Below, one piece after another: positions 1 to 8,449 of a stretch of 64,000 bases of DNA; the first letter of the stretch is position 1, and each line of letters begins with the position of its first letter. The stretch is from assembly GCF_008642295.1 (NCBI RefSeq), contig NZ_CP029190.1:2638001-2702000 (forward strand), given 5' to 3'. A program made the translations under genes and the position numbers. This stretch comes from Streptomyces venezuelae (lineage in GTDB: Bacteria; Actinomycetota; Actinomycetes; Streptomycetales; Streptomycetaceae). The notes beneath the pieces are model-generated. The model was not told the DNA's origin. It was given only the letters and a program-made list of their open reading frames with translations, and did no database searches.

Positions 1-123
1 CCGGACGAGCGGCACAGCATCCTCAGACCCGCGAACGCCGCCGCCTGGCACCGGTGGGTCGCCCAGGCATGTCGCGAGAGGCTCGGCAAGCGGTCGGCCA
101 GAAAGGAATTCAGCGTCAGATGA
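1..123 (+). CDS. 3' end of an upstream gene, function unknown (partial)
   Basis: Frame 1 is open from the window edge for 40 codons and stops with TGA at 121-123, which overlaps the ATG of the YcaO gene as ATGA. This four-base overlap is the same coupling seen at the next junctions, so it is probably the last part of a gene in the same operon. The visible tail is basic (RERLGKRSARKEF). No domain can be named from so short a piece. In a YcaO-TfuA operon it could be another modification enzyme, but that is only inference from position. Confidence 0.5.
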   Translation, partial: PDERHSILRPANAAAWHRWVAQACRERLGKRSARKEFSVR

Positions 124-1397
124 CGATCGTTCATACGCGTGTCCCTGCGAGCCTCGACCGGACCCACTGGTTCCCGCCCGCGGCCGACGCGCCCGCCACC
201 GCCTGCGGCACCTCCCTGCGGACCCGCACGCTGGAAGAGACGGAGGCGCTGGCCCGGGCCAGCTTCACCCGGTGCGGAATCACCCGGGTCGCCGATGTCA
301 CCGAGCTCGATGTCCTCGGCATCCCGGTCTTCAACAGCTTCCGGCCCGCCGCGGCACCCGGGCTCAATACGGTGACCAGCGGAAAGGGCATGACCGCGGC
401 GGCAGCCCGGGTCTCGGCCATGATGGAGGCGATCGAGCGGACCTGGTGCGAACAGCGGGCGGGTGAGCCCCCGCTGCGGGCTTCGTACGCCGAGCTGTGC
501 GCCTCGGGCGTCCCCGCGCTCGACCCCCGGCGCCTGATCCTCAAGCGGGGCCACACCTGGACCGAGGACGCGTCCATCGCCTGGTGGCCCGTACGGGAAC
601 TGGCCTCGAACACCGAGGTGCTCATTCCCGCTCTCGCGGTGTTCGTGCCCTTCCCGAACGAGTGCGGGATGTTCCGGTCGAACACCATCGGCCTCGCCGT
701 GGGCAACAGCCCCCAGGAGGCCCTGCTGCACGGACTGCTCGAGACCATCGAGCACGACTGCACGGCATTCGGCGAGACCCTCAAGAGCGGCTGGAACATC
801 CGGCTGTCCTCGCTGCCGGACGCCGCCCGGGAACTGGTCGGCCGGTTCGGGCAGATGGGGGTCAACGTCCAGGTCTTCGCCTATGTCAACGACATCGGAG
901 TACCGACGTTCTTCGCGACCACCGACGACACCCAGGCCGGCGACGGGATGCTCTTCAACGGCGGCGCGGGCTGCCATCTCGATCCGGTCGTCGCGGTGAC
1001 CCGCGCGCTGACGGAGGCGGCCCAGTCGAGGCTCGCGGTGATCGCGGGCGCACGGGAGGACTTCGCGGGCCAGGCCTACCGCCGCCACTCCTCCTACGAA
1101 GCCCTCCGCGAGATGTACGAGGTGTGGAGCAGCGGGCGGCCCACGGCGGATTTCGACGTGGTCCAGAGCTCGAGCACCGGCACGACGGACGGCGACCTCG
1201 AGGTGGTCCTGGCCGGACTGGAACGCGCCGGGCTCCCGCTGGTCTTCGCCACGGAACTGGCCCCCGACGACCTTCCGTTCTCGGTCACCAAGGTGATCGT
1301 GCCCGGACTCGAGGTCTACCACAACGATCCCGCGCGGCTGGGAACACGCCTGCACCGCGAGATGGTGCGAGCCGGACTCACAAAGGCCCTGTCATGA
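120..1397 (+). CDS. YcaO-domain cyclodehydratase/thioamidation enzyme
   Basis: A 425-residue YcaO protein. YcaO enzymes activate peptide backbone amides with ATP; with a TfuA partner the usual product is a backbone thioamide. Visible family features: SGKG near residues 87-90, the acidic helix MEAIERTWCE near 102-111, LLETIEHD near 205, and an ExxQxR pattern (TEAAQSR) near 300, which in YcaO proteins lines the Mg/ATP site. I chose ATG 120 because it overlaps the upstream stop as ATGA and has AAAGGA a few bases before it; an in-frame start further upstream would only add a low-complexity extension. It overlaps tfuA by four bases. No precursor peptide is visible, so it may lie left of the window. 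Confidence 0.9.
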   Translation: MTIVHTRVPASLDRTHWFPPAADAPATACGTSLRTRTLEETEALARASFTRCGITRVADVTELDVLGIPVFNSFRPAAAPGLNTVTSGKGMTAAAARVSAMMEAIERTWCEQRAGEPPLRASYAELCASGVPALDPRRLILKRGHTWTEDASIAWWPVRELASNTEVLIPALAVFVPFPNECGMFRSNTIGLAVGNSPQEALLHGLLETIEHDCTAFGETLKSGWNIRLSSLPDAARELVGRFGQMGVNVQVFAYVNDIGVPTFFATTDDTQAGDGMLFNGGAGCHLDPVVAVTRALTEAAQSRLAVIAGAREDFAGQAYRRHSSYEALREMYEVWSSGRPTADFDVVQSSSTGTTDGDLEVVLAGLERAGLPLVFATELAPDDLPFSVTKVIVPGLEVYHNDPARLGTRLHREMVRAGLTKALS

Positions 1398-2077
1398 CGA
1401 TCAGCCCCACCATCACGGTGTTCACCGGCCCCTCGCTGCGCCCGGCGGACCTCACCCGGCTCCAAGGCCTCGCCCGGGAACGGAACCGGACGCTCGATCT
1501 GCGGCCCCCGGTCCGCCGGCACGATCTGCTGGCCCTCATCGGCGCGGAGTCCCCTCGTAAAGTCATCATGCTGGACGGGGAGTTCGGCCAGAGTCTCGCG
1601 GTGAGCGTGACCGAGGTGCGGGCCCTGCTGTTCGCCGGGCAGCCGCTGTCCGGCGCGTCCTCGATGGGCGCGCTGCGGGCCGTGGAATGCCGGACGATCG
1701 GGATGACCGGCAGCGGCTGGGTCTACTCGCAGTACCTGAACGGCTCGATCGACTCCGATGGCGATGTGGCGCTGCTGTACGACCCGGAGGACTTCACCCC
1801 CGTCACCATTCCGCTGGTGAACGTCCGCTGGCTGCTGGCGGAACGGGTGCGGGAAGGCGACCTCTCCGCCGAAGAGGCGAGCAGTGCGCTGGAGATCGCG
1901 AAGGCCCTGAACTTCCGGGACAGACGGCATTCCGTTCTGTTGAAGCAGTGGAAGCACGGGCTCCCCGAGGGCGCCGCGGCGGCCCTGGAAGCACATTTCG
2001 CCACCGACCGTCTCGACGACTGGGACCGCAAGAGGCTTGACGCCCTCGAAGTCGTGGAAGCGGCGCTGTTGTCCTGA
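1394..2077 (+). CDS. TfuA-like partner of YcaO
   Basis: A 227-residue TfuA family protein. TfuA proteins pair with YcaO enzymes in thioamide formation, for example in thioviridamide-type RiPPs and on methyl-coenzyme M reductase in archaea, and are thought to help deliver or activate sulfur. The family signature GASSMGALRAVEC is near residues 80-92. Start ATG 1394 overlaps the YcaO stop (ATGA), so the two are translationally coupled. The pairing is the main evidence that the cluster makes a thioamide rather than an azoline; the substrate is not visible. Confidence 0.88.
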   Translation: MTISPTITVFTGPSLRPADLTRLQGLARERNRTLDLRPPVRRHDLLALIGAESPRKVIMLDGEFGQSLAVSVTEVRALLFAGQPLSGASSMGALRAVECRTIGMTGSGWVYSQYLNGSIDSDGDVALLYDPEDFTPVTIPLVNVRWLLAERVREGDLSAEEASSALEIAKALNFRDRRHSVLLKQWKHGLPEGAAAALEAHFATDRLDDWDRKRLDALEVVEAALLS

Positions 2078-2112
2078 TGCTGTCCTGATGCCATTCCAGC
2101 AGGGAAGAACGC

Positions 2113-2865
2113 ATGAACACCTCCGTGACCGAAGAGCAGGTCGCCGCCTATCGCCGCGACGGTTTCGTCCGTATCCCCAACATCATCGACAAGGCCGATG
2201 CCGCCCGTTATGCGAAGGCTGCACTGGCCGCCCGGGACCGGCCCCGTGCTGCTCCGGCTGATCCGACCTTCACCCATGTGATGCAGCTCTGGCAGCAGGA
2301 CGAGACCCTCCGCGAGCTCACCCTCAGCCCCGTCCTGGCCGCCGCGGCCACCGCTCTGGCCGGCATCCCGCTGCGGCTGTACCACGACCATCTCCTGATC
2401 AAGGAACCGCACAACGGTGCCGCCACCGAGTTCCACCAGGATCAGCCGTACTGGCCGCACCTGGGCTCCCGGCACTCCCTGTCCGCCTGGGTCGCCCTCG
2501 TCGACGTACCCGCGACGCGCGGCTGCATGAGCTTCATTCCCGGCTCACACCGCTACCAGGGCCTGCACTCCCAGGACCTGCGCGACGCCGACAACCTGAT
2601 GAAGGCTGCTCCGGAGCTCCTCTGGGAACCGCGGGTCACCGTGCCCCTCCGGGCCGGCGACTGCACCTTCCACCACTCGCTCACCGCCCACACCGCCTCT
2701 CCGAACCTCACCGACGACCCGCGGATCGCCCATGTGGTGGTCTACATGGACGCCGAAACCCGCTTCGACCCCCGGCAGCGCGACACCGGTGTGCCCCTCG
2801 TCGAGGACGACGGCACGACCGAGGGCGTCGCCTTCCCGGACGCCGACTTCCCGAGGCTCCCGTGA
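2113..2865 (+). CDS. phytanoyl-CoA dioxygenase (PhyH) family Fe(II)/2-oxoglutarate oxygenase
   Basis: A 250-residue PhyH-like oxygenase. The iron ligands are visible: the HxD pair in EFHQDQPYW near residue 115 and a distal histidine in FHHSLTAHT near 190, followed by an Arg-containing segment (DDPRIAH) that could bind 2-oxoglutarate. The family hydroxylates or desaturates diverse small molecules and appears in natural product clusters as a tailoring enzyme. It lies 35 bp after tfuA, with an AGGGAAG ribosome site, and overlaps the following transporter gene by four bases (GTGA). I infer that it tailors the YcaO/TfuA product; the actual substrate is unknown. Confidence 0.82.
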   Translation: MNTSVTEEQVAAYRRDGFVRIPNIIDKADAARYAKAALAARDRPRAAPADPTFTHVMQLWQQDETLRELTLSPVLAAAATALAGIPLRLYHDHLLIKEPHNGAATEFHQDQPYWPHLGSRHSLSAWVALVDVPATRGCMSFIPGSHRYQGLHSQDLRDADNLMKAAPELLWEPRVTVPLRAGDCTFHHSLTAHTASPNLTDDPRIAHVVVYMDAETRFDPRQRDTGVPLVEDDGTTEGVAFPDADFPRLP

Positions 2866-4100
2866 AGCCCTGGCTCTCGTTCGTGCGCAACAACTACGGT
2901 TCGCTGAACGGTCCGGCCAGGACGCTCGCCACGCTGCACTTCATCGACAGCGTGGGCGGCGGTATTTTCACCGCCGGTTCGGCTGTCTATTTCATCGCGG
3001 TCGCCGGGCTTCCGGCCGCCCAGGTCGGGCTCGGACTCTCCCTCGCGGGGCTTTCCGGCTTCGTGTCCAGTGTGCTGATGGGTATGGCCGCCGACCGGAT
3101 CGGCGCCCGGCGCCTGCTGTTCATCAGCATGCTGGCGATAGCCGGCGCCTACTGCCTCTACCCTGCGGTCGGTTCGCTGCCGGCGTTCTTCGCCGTGGTG
3201 GGCCTGGTCGGAGCGCTCGAGTGGGGCAGTGGCCCGCTGTTCCACACCTTGATCATGGAGGTGGTGCCGGAAGGCGAGCGGGTCAGCGCACGGGCGGCCC
3301 TGCGCTCGGTGTTCAACATCGGCTTCTCGCTCGGCGCTCTGGCGGCTGCTGCACTCATCGCAGTCGGAGGCTCCGTGATGCAGGCGCTTCCGCTGGGCAA
3401 CGCCCTCTCCTTCCTGCTGGCGGCAGGACTCGTACTGCGGCTGCCGGCCGGCCCTGCTGCACCGTCCACGACGGACCGGGTGTCCCGGTTCCGTGCCCTG
3501 AAGGACACGCCCTTCCTCAGCGTGATCGGCGCATCGAGCCTGCTGGCTCTGCACAGCGCGGTCTTCATGGTCGGAATTCCGCTGTGGCTGGTGACCAGTG
3601 ACAAGCTTCCGCGCAGCTTCGTTCCCGTGGTCTTCGTGCTGAACACCGTCCTGGTCGTGCTCCTCCAGGTGAAGTACGCCAAGGGCTCCGAGACCCTGGA
3701 CGGCTCGGTCAGTGCCGCGCGCAAGGCGGGTCTGATCAGTGCGGCAGGCTGTGTCGTCCTGGTGGTCTGCAACATCACCACGGCATGGGTCGCAGGCTTC
3801 TTCGCGCTGGCGGCGGTTCTCCTCTTCACCTTTGCCGAGCTGTGGCAGTCGTCCAGCGTGTTCGGCCTCGGGTTCGGGCTCGCCCCCGAGTCTGCGAGGG
3901 GTGAATACCTGGGGGCATTCCACCTCCACATGGTCGCCCAGGCCACCGTCGGCCCGGCCGTGGTGTCCTTCCTGGTGATCCACCACGGCTCTTCCGGCTG
4001 GCTCGCCATGTGCCTGATCTTCCTCGCCGGCACCGCCGCGATCGGCCCCGCGGTGCAATGGGCCCGCAAGCCCGAACCGGCAACGGTGCCCGCCGCCTGA
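2862..4100 (+). CDS. MFS transporter, probable exporter
   Basis: A 412-residue polytopic membrane protein with about 12 hydrophobic segments. The loop after the second segment carries a major facilitator motif A-like sequence (GMAADRIGARR near residues 69-79). The GTG start overlaps the PhyH stop (GTGA), so it is the last gene of the coupled RiPP-like operon and most likely exports the product or provides self-protection. It is followed within 50 bp by a strong hairpin that closes the operon. Confidence 0.82.
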   Translation: MKPWLSFVRNNYGSLNGPARTLATLHFIDSVGGGIFTAGSAVYFIAVAGLPAAQVGLGLSLAGLSGFVSSVLMGMAADRIGARRLLFISMLAIAGAYCLYPAVGSLPAFFAVVGLVGALEWGSGPLFHTLIMEVVPEGERVSARAALRSVFNIGFSLGALAAAALIAVGGSVMQALPLGNALSFLLAAGLVLRLPAGPAAPSTTDRVSRFRALKDTPFLSVIGASSLLALHSAVFMVGIPLWLVTSDKLPRSFVPVVFVLNTVLVVLLQVKYAKGSETLDGSVSAARKAGLISAAGCVVLVVCNITTAWVAGFFALAAVLLFTFAELWQSSSVFGLGFGLAPESARGEYLGAFHLHMVAQATVGPAVVSFLVIHHGSSGWLAMCLIFLAGTAAIGPAVQWARKPEPATVPAA

Positions 4101-4119
4101 GCACCCCGCCGACAGCAGA

Positions 4120-4151
4120 AACCCCCGGCCGGTGAGGGTTGGCCGGGGGTT
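4120..4151. terminator. bidirectional hairpin between the RiPP operon and the inositol operon
   Basis: An 11-bp perfect stem (AACCCCCGGCC paired with GGCCGGGGGTT) around a 10-base loop lies between the convergent MFS gene and mmsA. There is no long T-tract, as is common in Streptomyces. Confidence 0.75.
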
Positions 4152-4177
4152 CTGCGGTTCTCGGTGCCGGTCAGGCG

Positions 4178-5677
4178 TCAGTGGTTGCGGGGGAAGCCCA
4201 GGTCGACGCCGATGTGGCCCTCGGACGGGTCGGGCCAGCGGGTGGTGACGACCTTGCCGCGGGTGTAGAAGTGGATGCCGTCGTTGCCGTAGATGTGGTG
4301 GTCGCCGAAGAGGGAGTCCTTCCAGCCACCGAAGGAGTGGTAGCCCACCGGCACCGGGATCGGCACGTTCACGCCGACCATGCCCGCCTCGATCTCCAGC
4401 TGGAAGCGGCGGGCCGCGCCGCCGTCCCGGGTGAAGATCGCCGTGCCGTTGCCGAACGGCGAGGCGTTGATCAGGGCCACGCCCTCCTCATAGGTCTCGG
4501 CGCGCAGCACGCACAGGACCGGGCCGAAGATCTCGTCGCGGTAGGCGTCGGAGTCGGTCTTGACGTTGTCGAGGAGGGACAGGCCGATCCAGTGGCCGTT
4601 CTCGAAGCCGCCAACGGTGTAACCGGTGCCGTCCAGGATCACGTCCGCGCCCTGGTCCGCCGCGCCCTTGACGTACGAGGCGACCTTGTCGCGGTGGGCG
4701 GCCGTGATCAGCGGGCCCATCTCGGAGGTCGGGTCGTTGCCGGGGCCGATCTTGATCTTCTCGGCGCGCTCGCGGATCTTCTCGACCAGCTCGTCGGCGA
4801 TGGAGCCGACCGCGACGACGGCCGAGATGGCCATGCAGCGCTCGCCGGCGCTGCCGTACGCGGCGGAGACCGCGGCATCGGCGGCGGCGTCGAGGTCCGC
4901 ATCGGGGAGGACCAGCATGTGGTTCTTGGCGCCGCCCAGGGCCTGGACCCGCTTGCCGTTGGCGGAGGCGGTGGTGTGGATGTGGCGGGCGATCGGGGTG
5001 GAGCCCACGAAGGAGACGGCGGCGATGTCGGGGTGGGACAGCAGCGCGTCCACGGCGACCTTGTCACCGTGCACCACGTTCAGCACACCGGCCGGCAGAC
5101 CGGCCTCGCTCGCCAGCTCGGCCAGCTTGTTCGCGGCCGACGGGTCCTTCTCGCTGGGCTTGAGGATGAAGGTGTTTCCGCAGGCCACGGCCAGCGGGAA
5201 CATCCACATCGGGACCATCGCCGGGAAGTTGAAGGGGGTGATGCCGGCGACCACACCGAGCGGCTGGCGGATCGCGGAGACGTCGACGCGGTTGGACACC
5301 GAGGTCGACAGCTCACCCTTGAGCTGGGTGGTGATGCCACAGGCCAGCTCGACGATCTCCAGGCCGCGGGCGACCTCGCCCAGCGCGTCCGAGTGCACCT
5401 TGCCGTGCTCGGCGGTGATCAGCTCGGCGATGGCGTCGCGGTTGGCGTCCAGCAGGGCGCGGTAGGCGAAGAGCACCTTGGTGCGGGCGGCCAGCGAGGA
5501 CTGGCCCCAGGTCTGGTACGCCTCCTTGGCGACCTGCACGGCCGCGTCGACCTCGGCGGCGGAGGCGAGCGCGACCTGGGTGGTGACCTCGCCGGTCGCC
5601 GGGTCGGTGACCGGGCCGTAGTTGCCCGACGCGCCCTCGACGGTCTTGCCACCGATCCAGTGGTTGACGGTCTTCAT
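4178..5677 (-). CDS. mmsA: methylmalonate-semialdehyde dehydrogenase (CoA-acylating)
   Basis: A 499-residue aldehyde dehydrogenase, the last gene of the iolC-iolB-iolD-mmsA operon. The enzyme oxidises malonate or methylmalonate semialdehyde to acetyl-CoA or propionyl-CoA, the final step of myo-inositol (and valine) breakdown. NAD-binding segments (ITPFNFPAMVP, FVGSTPIARHI) and the catalytic cysteine in GSAGERCMAIS near residue 285 are visible. Instead of the usual E-L-G-G-K of general aldehyde dehydrogenases it has ALGGAKNHM, typical of the MmsA branch, which lacks the general-base Glu. I chose ATG at 5677, where MKTVNHWIGG matches the usual N-terminus; the longer open frame is only read-through of non-coding sequence. 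Confidence 0.93.
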   Translation of the reverse strand: MKTVNHWIGGKTVEGASGNYGPVTDPATGEVTTQVALASAAEVDAAVQVAKEAYQTWGQSSLAARTKVLFAYRALLDANRDAIAELITAEHGKVHSDALGEVARGLEIVELACGITTQLKGELSTSVSNRVDVSAIRQPLGVVAGITPFNFPAMVPMWMFPLAVACGNTFILKPSEKDPSAANKLAELASEAGLPAGVLNVVHGDKVAVDALLSHPDIAAVSFVGSTPIARHIHTTASANGKRVQALGGAKNHMLVLPDADLDAAADAAVSAAYGSAGERCMAISAVVAVGSIADELVEKIRERAEKIKIGPGNDPTSEMGPLITAAHRDKVASYVKGAADQGADVILDGTGYTVGGFENGHWIGLSLLDNVKTDSDAYRDEIFGPVLCVLRAETYEEGVALINASPFGNGTAIFTRDGGAARRFQLEIEAGMVGVNVPIPVPVGYHSFGGWKDSLFGDHHIYGNDGIHFYTRGKVVTTRWPDPSEGHIGVDLGFPRNH

Positions 5678-5708
5678 TGCTTCTCCTTCGGCCTTCGGCC
5701 TTCTGCCT

Positions 5709-7571
5709 TCACAGGTGGCGACGTCGATCAGCGGCTTGCCGGTCGTACTCTTCGCGGGCCTCGATCGCCGACGTACGGGTCGCGGTCTCGGCCACAGGAA
5801 CATCCCACCACGCCTGTGCGGGGGGCGGGCCCGACACAGTGTCGGGCGTTCGGGTCTGTGTGTAGACACATGTGGGACGGTCCGCCGCACGCGCTTCGGC
5901 GAGGGCTTCCCGCAGGTCACGGACGGTGTGGGCGCGGATGACGGCCATGCCGAGGGAGGCCGCGTTGGCCGCGAGGTCCACCTCGGCCGGGTGTCGGTGG
6001 CGGAACGCGGTGCCGAGCCGCTCACCGCCCACCGCCTGCGACAGGCCGCCGATGGAGGCGTACCCCCCATTGTCCACGATGACCAGTTTGAGTGGGATGC
6101 CCTCCTGGGCGGCGGTGGCCAGCTCGGTGGGGTTCATCAGATAGGTGCCGTCGCCGACCAGCGCCCACACCGGCCGGCCGGGCGCGGCCAGTGCGGTGCC
6201 GATCGCGGCGGGGATCTCGTAGCCCATGCAGGAGTACCCGTATTCCACGTGGTACTGGTCGGCCGAGCGGGCCCGCCACAGCTTGTGCAGGTCGCCGGGG
6301 AGCGAGCCGGCCGCGTTGATCAGGATGTCCGACTCGTCGACGAGGGCGTCGAGCAGCCCGAGGACCTGGGTCTGGGTGGGCCGGGCGTCCTCGTCGGGGG
6401 TGGCGAACGCCTGGCCGGTACGGGTCTCCCAGGCGGCTTTCGCGTCGGCGTACCCGGCCTCGTACGCCGGGTCGACCCGGTACCCGGCCACCGCCTCCCG
6501 GAGTGCGGTGAGCCCTTCCCGCGCATCGCCGACCAGGGGCCGGGCGGCCAGCTTGTGGGCGTCGTACGGGTCCAGGTTGAGGCCGATGAACCGGACGTCC
6601 GGGTCCCGGAACAGGGTCGCGGAGGCGGTGGTGAAATCCGTCAGCCGGGTGCCGGCGGCGATCACCAGGTCGGCCGCGCGGGCCAGCCCGTCGGCGGCGG
6701 CGGTCCCGGTGTGGCCGATACCGCCGACCTCGGCGGGGTGGTCGGGGGGCAGGACGCCCTTGCCGGCCTGGGTGGTGGCCACCGGAATCCCGGTGGCCTC
6801 GGCGAACTCCTGCAGGGCGCGCCCGGCCCGGCTGTGCCGGATGCCGCCGCCGGCGATGATCAGCGGCCGGGCGGCCGACCGGACCGCGCGGGCCGCCGCC
6901 TCGAGTTCCGCGCGGTCGGGGCGGGGCCGGCGCACCGTCCAGACCCGTTCGGCGAAGAACTCCTCCGGCCAGTCGTACGCCTCGGCCTGCACGTCCTGCG
7001 GCAGGGCCAGGGTGACGGCACCGGTCTGCACCGGGTCGGCGAGCACCCGCATGGCCTGGAGGGCGGCGGGGATCAGCGCCTCGGGGCGGGTGATCCGGTC
7101 GAAGTACCGGGACACCGGGCGCAGGGTGTCGTTGACGGACACATCGCCCGCGTACGGGACTTCGAGCTGCTGGAGCACCGGGTCGGCGGGCCGGGTGGCG
7201 AAGGTGTCGCCGGGCAGCAGGAGCACGGGCAGCCGGTTGACCGTGGCGAGGGCGGCGCCGGTGACCAGGTTGGTGGCGCCGGGCCCGATGGAGGTGGTCA
7301 CGGCGTGGGCGGACAGCCGGCCGGACTGCCGGGCGTAGCCGACGGCCGCGTGGACCATCGCCTGCTCGTTGCGCCCCTGGAGGAAGGGCATGTCCTTGCC
7401 GGCCGGCTCCAGCAGGGCCTGGCCGATGCCGGCGACGTTCCCGTGTCCGAAGATCCCCCAGGTGGCGGCGATCAGCCGCTGCCGGTGGCCGTCCCGCTCG
7501 GTGAACTGCCGGGCGAGGAATCCGATCAGGGCCTGTGCGGTGGTCAGTTTCCGTGTCGGGGTCAGCGTCAT
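5709..7571 (-). CDS. iolD: 3D-(3,5/4)-trihydroxycyclohexane-1,2-dione hydrolase (ThDP-dependent)
   Basis: A 620-residue thiamine diphosphate enzyme. IolD opens the diketone ring in inositol catabolism to give 5-deoxy-glucuronate. The ThDP motif is clear: GDGTYLMNPTELATA followed by VDNGGYASIGG near residue 500. The N-terminal pyrimidine domain has the GIFGHGNVAG segment characteristic of IolD. Its ATG overlaps the iolB stop (ATGA on the minus strand). mmsA follows after 31 bp. Confidence 0.93.
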   Translation of the reverse strand: MTLTPTRKLTTAQALIGFLARQFTERDGHRQRLIAATWGIFGHGNVAGIGQALLEPAGKDMPFLQGRNEQAMVHAAVGYARQSGRLSAHAVTTSIGPGATNLVTGAALATVNRLPVLLLPGDTFATRPADPVLQQLEVPYAGDVSVNDTLRPVSRYFDRITRPEALIPAALQAMRVLADPVQTGAVTLALPQDVQAEAYDWPEEFFAERVWTVRRPRPDRAELEAAARAVRSAARPLIIAGGGIRHSRAGRALQEFAEATGIPVATTQAGKGVLPPDHPAEVGGIGHTGTAAADGLARAADLVIAAGTRLTDFTTASATLFRDPDVRFIGLNLDPYDAHKLAARPLVGDAREGLTALREAVAGYRVDPAYEAGYADAKAAWETRTGQAFATPDEDARPTQTQVLGLLDALVDESDILINAAGSLPGDLHKLWRARSADQYHVEYGYSCMGYEIPAAIGTALAAPGRPVWALVGDGTYLMNPTELATAAQEGIPLKLVIVDNGGYASIGGLSQAVGGERLGTAFRHRHPAEVDLAANAASLGMAVIRAHTVRDLREALAEARAADRPTCVYTQTRTPDTVSGPPPAQAWWDVPVAETATRTSAIEAREEYDRQAADRRRHL

Positions 7572-8449
7572 CGGGCCGGGTCCTCCGCTCGGGGCCGCTG
7601 GAAAGGCAGCCTGGGGTCGACCGGCTGCCCCGGCCAGGTGCCGCGGATCCAGGCGTGCTCGGGATGGTCCCGGATCAGCCATGCGCGGGTCCGGCCCGGT
7701 CCGGCCATCACGTTCAGGTAGTACATGTCGTGGCCGGGGGCTGCGATGGACGGGCCGTGCCAGCCGTCGGGGATCAGGACGGCATCACCGGTCCGCACCT
7801 CGGTGAGGATGTCGGTCTTCCCGGCCGGGGAGGGGGAGACCCGCTGGTAACCGAGGCCGGGGGTGTCCCCGTGCGGGGCGATCTCGTAGTAGTAGATCTC
7901 CTCCAGTTCGGACTCCTCTCCCGGGTGGTGCTCGTCGTGCTTGTGCGGCGGGTACGAGGACCAGTTCCCGCCGGGGGTGAGCACTTCCACGGCGATCAGC
8001 CGGTCGCACTCGAAGGTGTCGGCGGCGGCGAAGTTGTTGACCTGGCGCGAGCAGTTGCCCCGGCCGCGCAGCTCGACGGGAACCTCCGCGGCGGCCCCGT
8101 ACCGTGCGGGCAGCCGCCGTTCGCAGCGCGCCCCGGCGAGCGCGAACCGGCCGCCGGCGGCGGAGCGGATCTCGGCCCGGGCATCCCGCGGCAGGTAGGC
8201 GAAGTCGGTGACATCCCCGAACACACTGCCCCGCCCCCGCAGTTCGAACACCTGCCACTGCTCCTCGGTCGATGCCCCGGCCGGCGCCCCGGGCGGCGGC
8301 GGCTCGGCGCAGCGGACCTCGCAGCCGCCGGTCAGCGGCAGTACGATCCACTCCGCATCCCCGCAGTCGAACGCATACGTCTCGGCCGGCGCGAGCTCCA
8401 GCACCCGCAGCCGGGTCAGAGCCATGCCGTGCTCGGCGGTGACCGGCAT
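7568..8449 (-). CDS. iolB: 5-deoxy-glucuronate isomerase
   Basis: A 293-residue cupin of the IolB family, converting 5-deoxy-D-glucuronate to 5-dehydro-2-deoxy-D-gluconate. The metal-binding cupin signature HKHDEHHPGEESELEEIYYYE begins near residue 170, and a later DGWHGPS supplies the second motif. It is coupled at both ends: a TGATG overlap with iolC and an ATGA overlap with iolD. The second methionine at residue 9 is an alternative start. Confidence 0.92.
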   Translation of the reverse strand: MPVTAEHGMALTRLRVLELAPAETYAFDCGDAEWIVLPLTGGCEVRCAEPPPPGAPAGASTEEQWQVFELRGRGSVFGDVTDFAYLPRDARAEIRSAAGGRFALAGARCERRLPARYGAAAEVPVELRGRGNCSRQVNNFAAADTFECDRLIAVEVLTPGGNWSSYPPHKHDEHHPGEESELEEIYYYEIAPHGDTPGLGYQRVSPSPAGKTDILTEVRTGDAVLIPDGWHGPSIAAPGHDMYYLNVMAGPGRTRAWLIRDHPEHAWIRGTWPGQPVDPRLPFQRPRAEDPAR

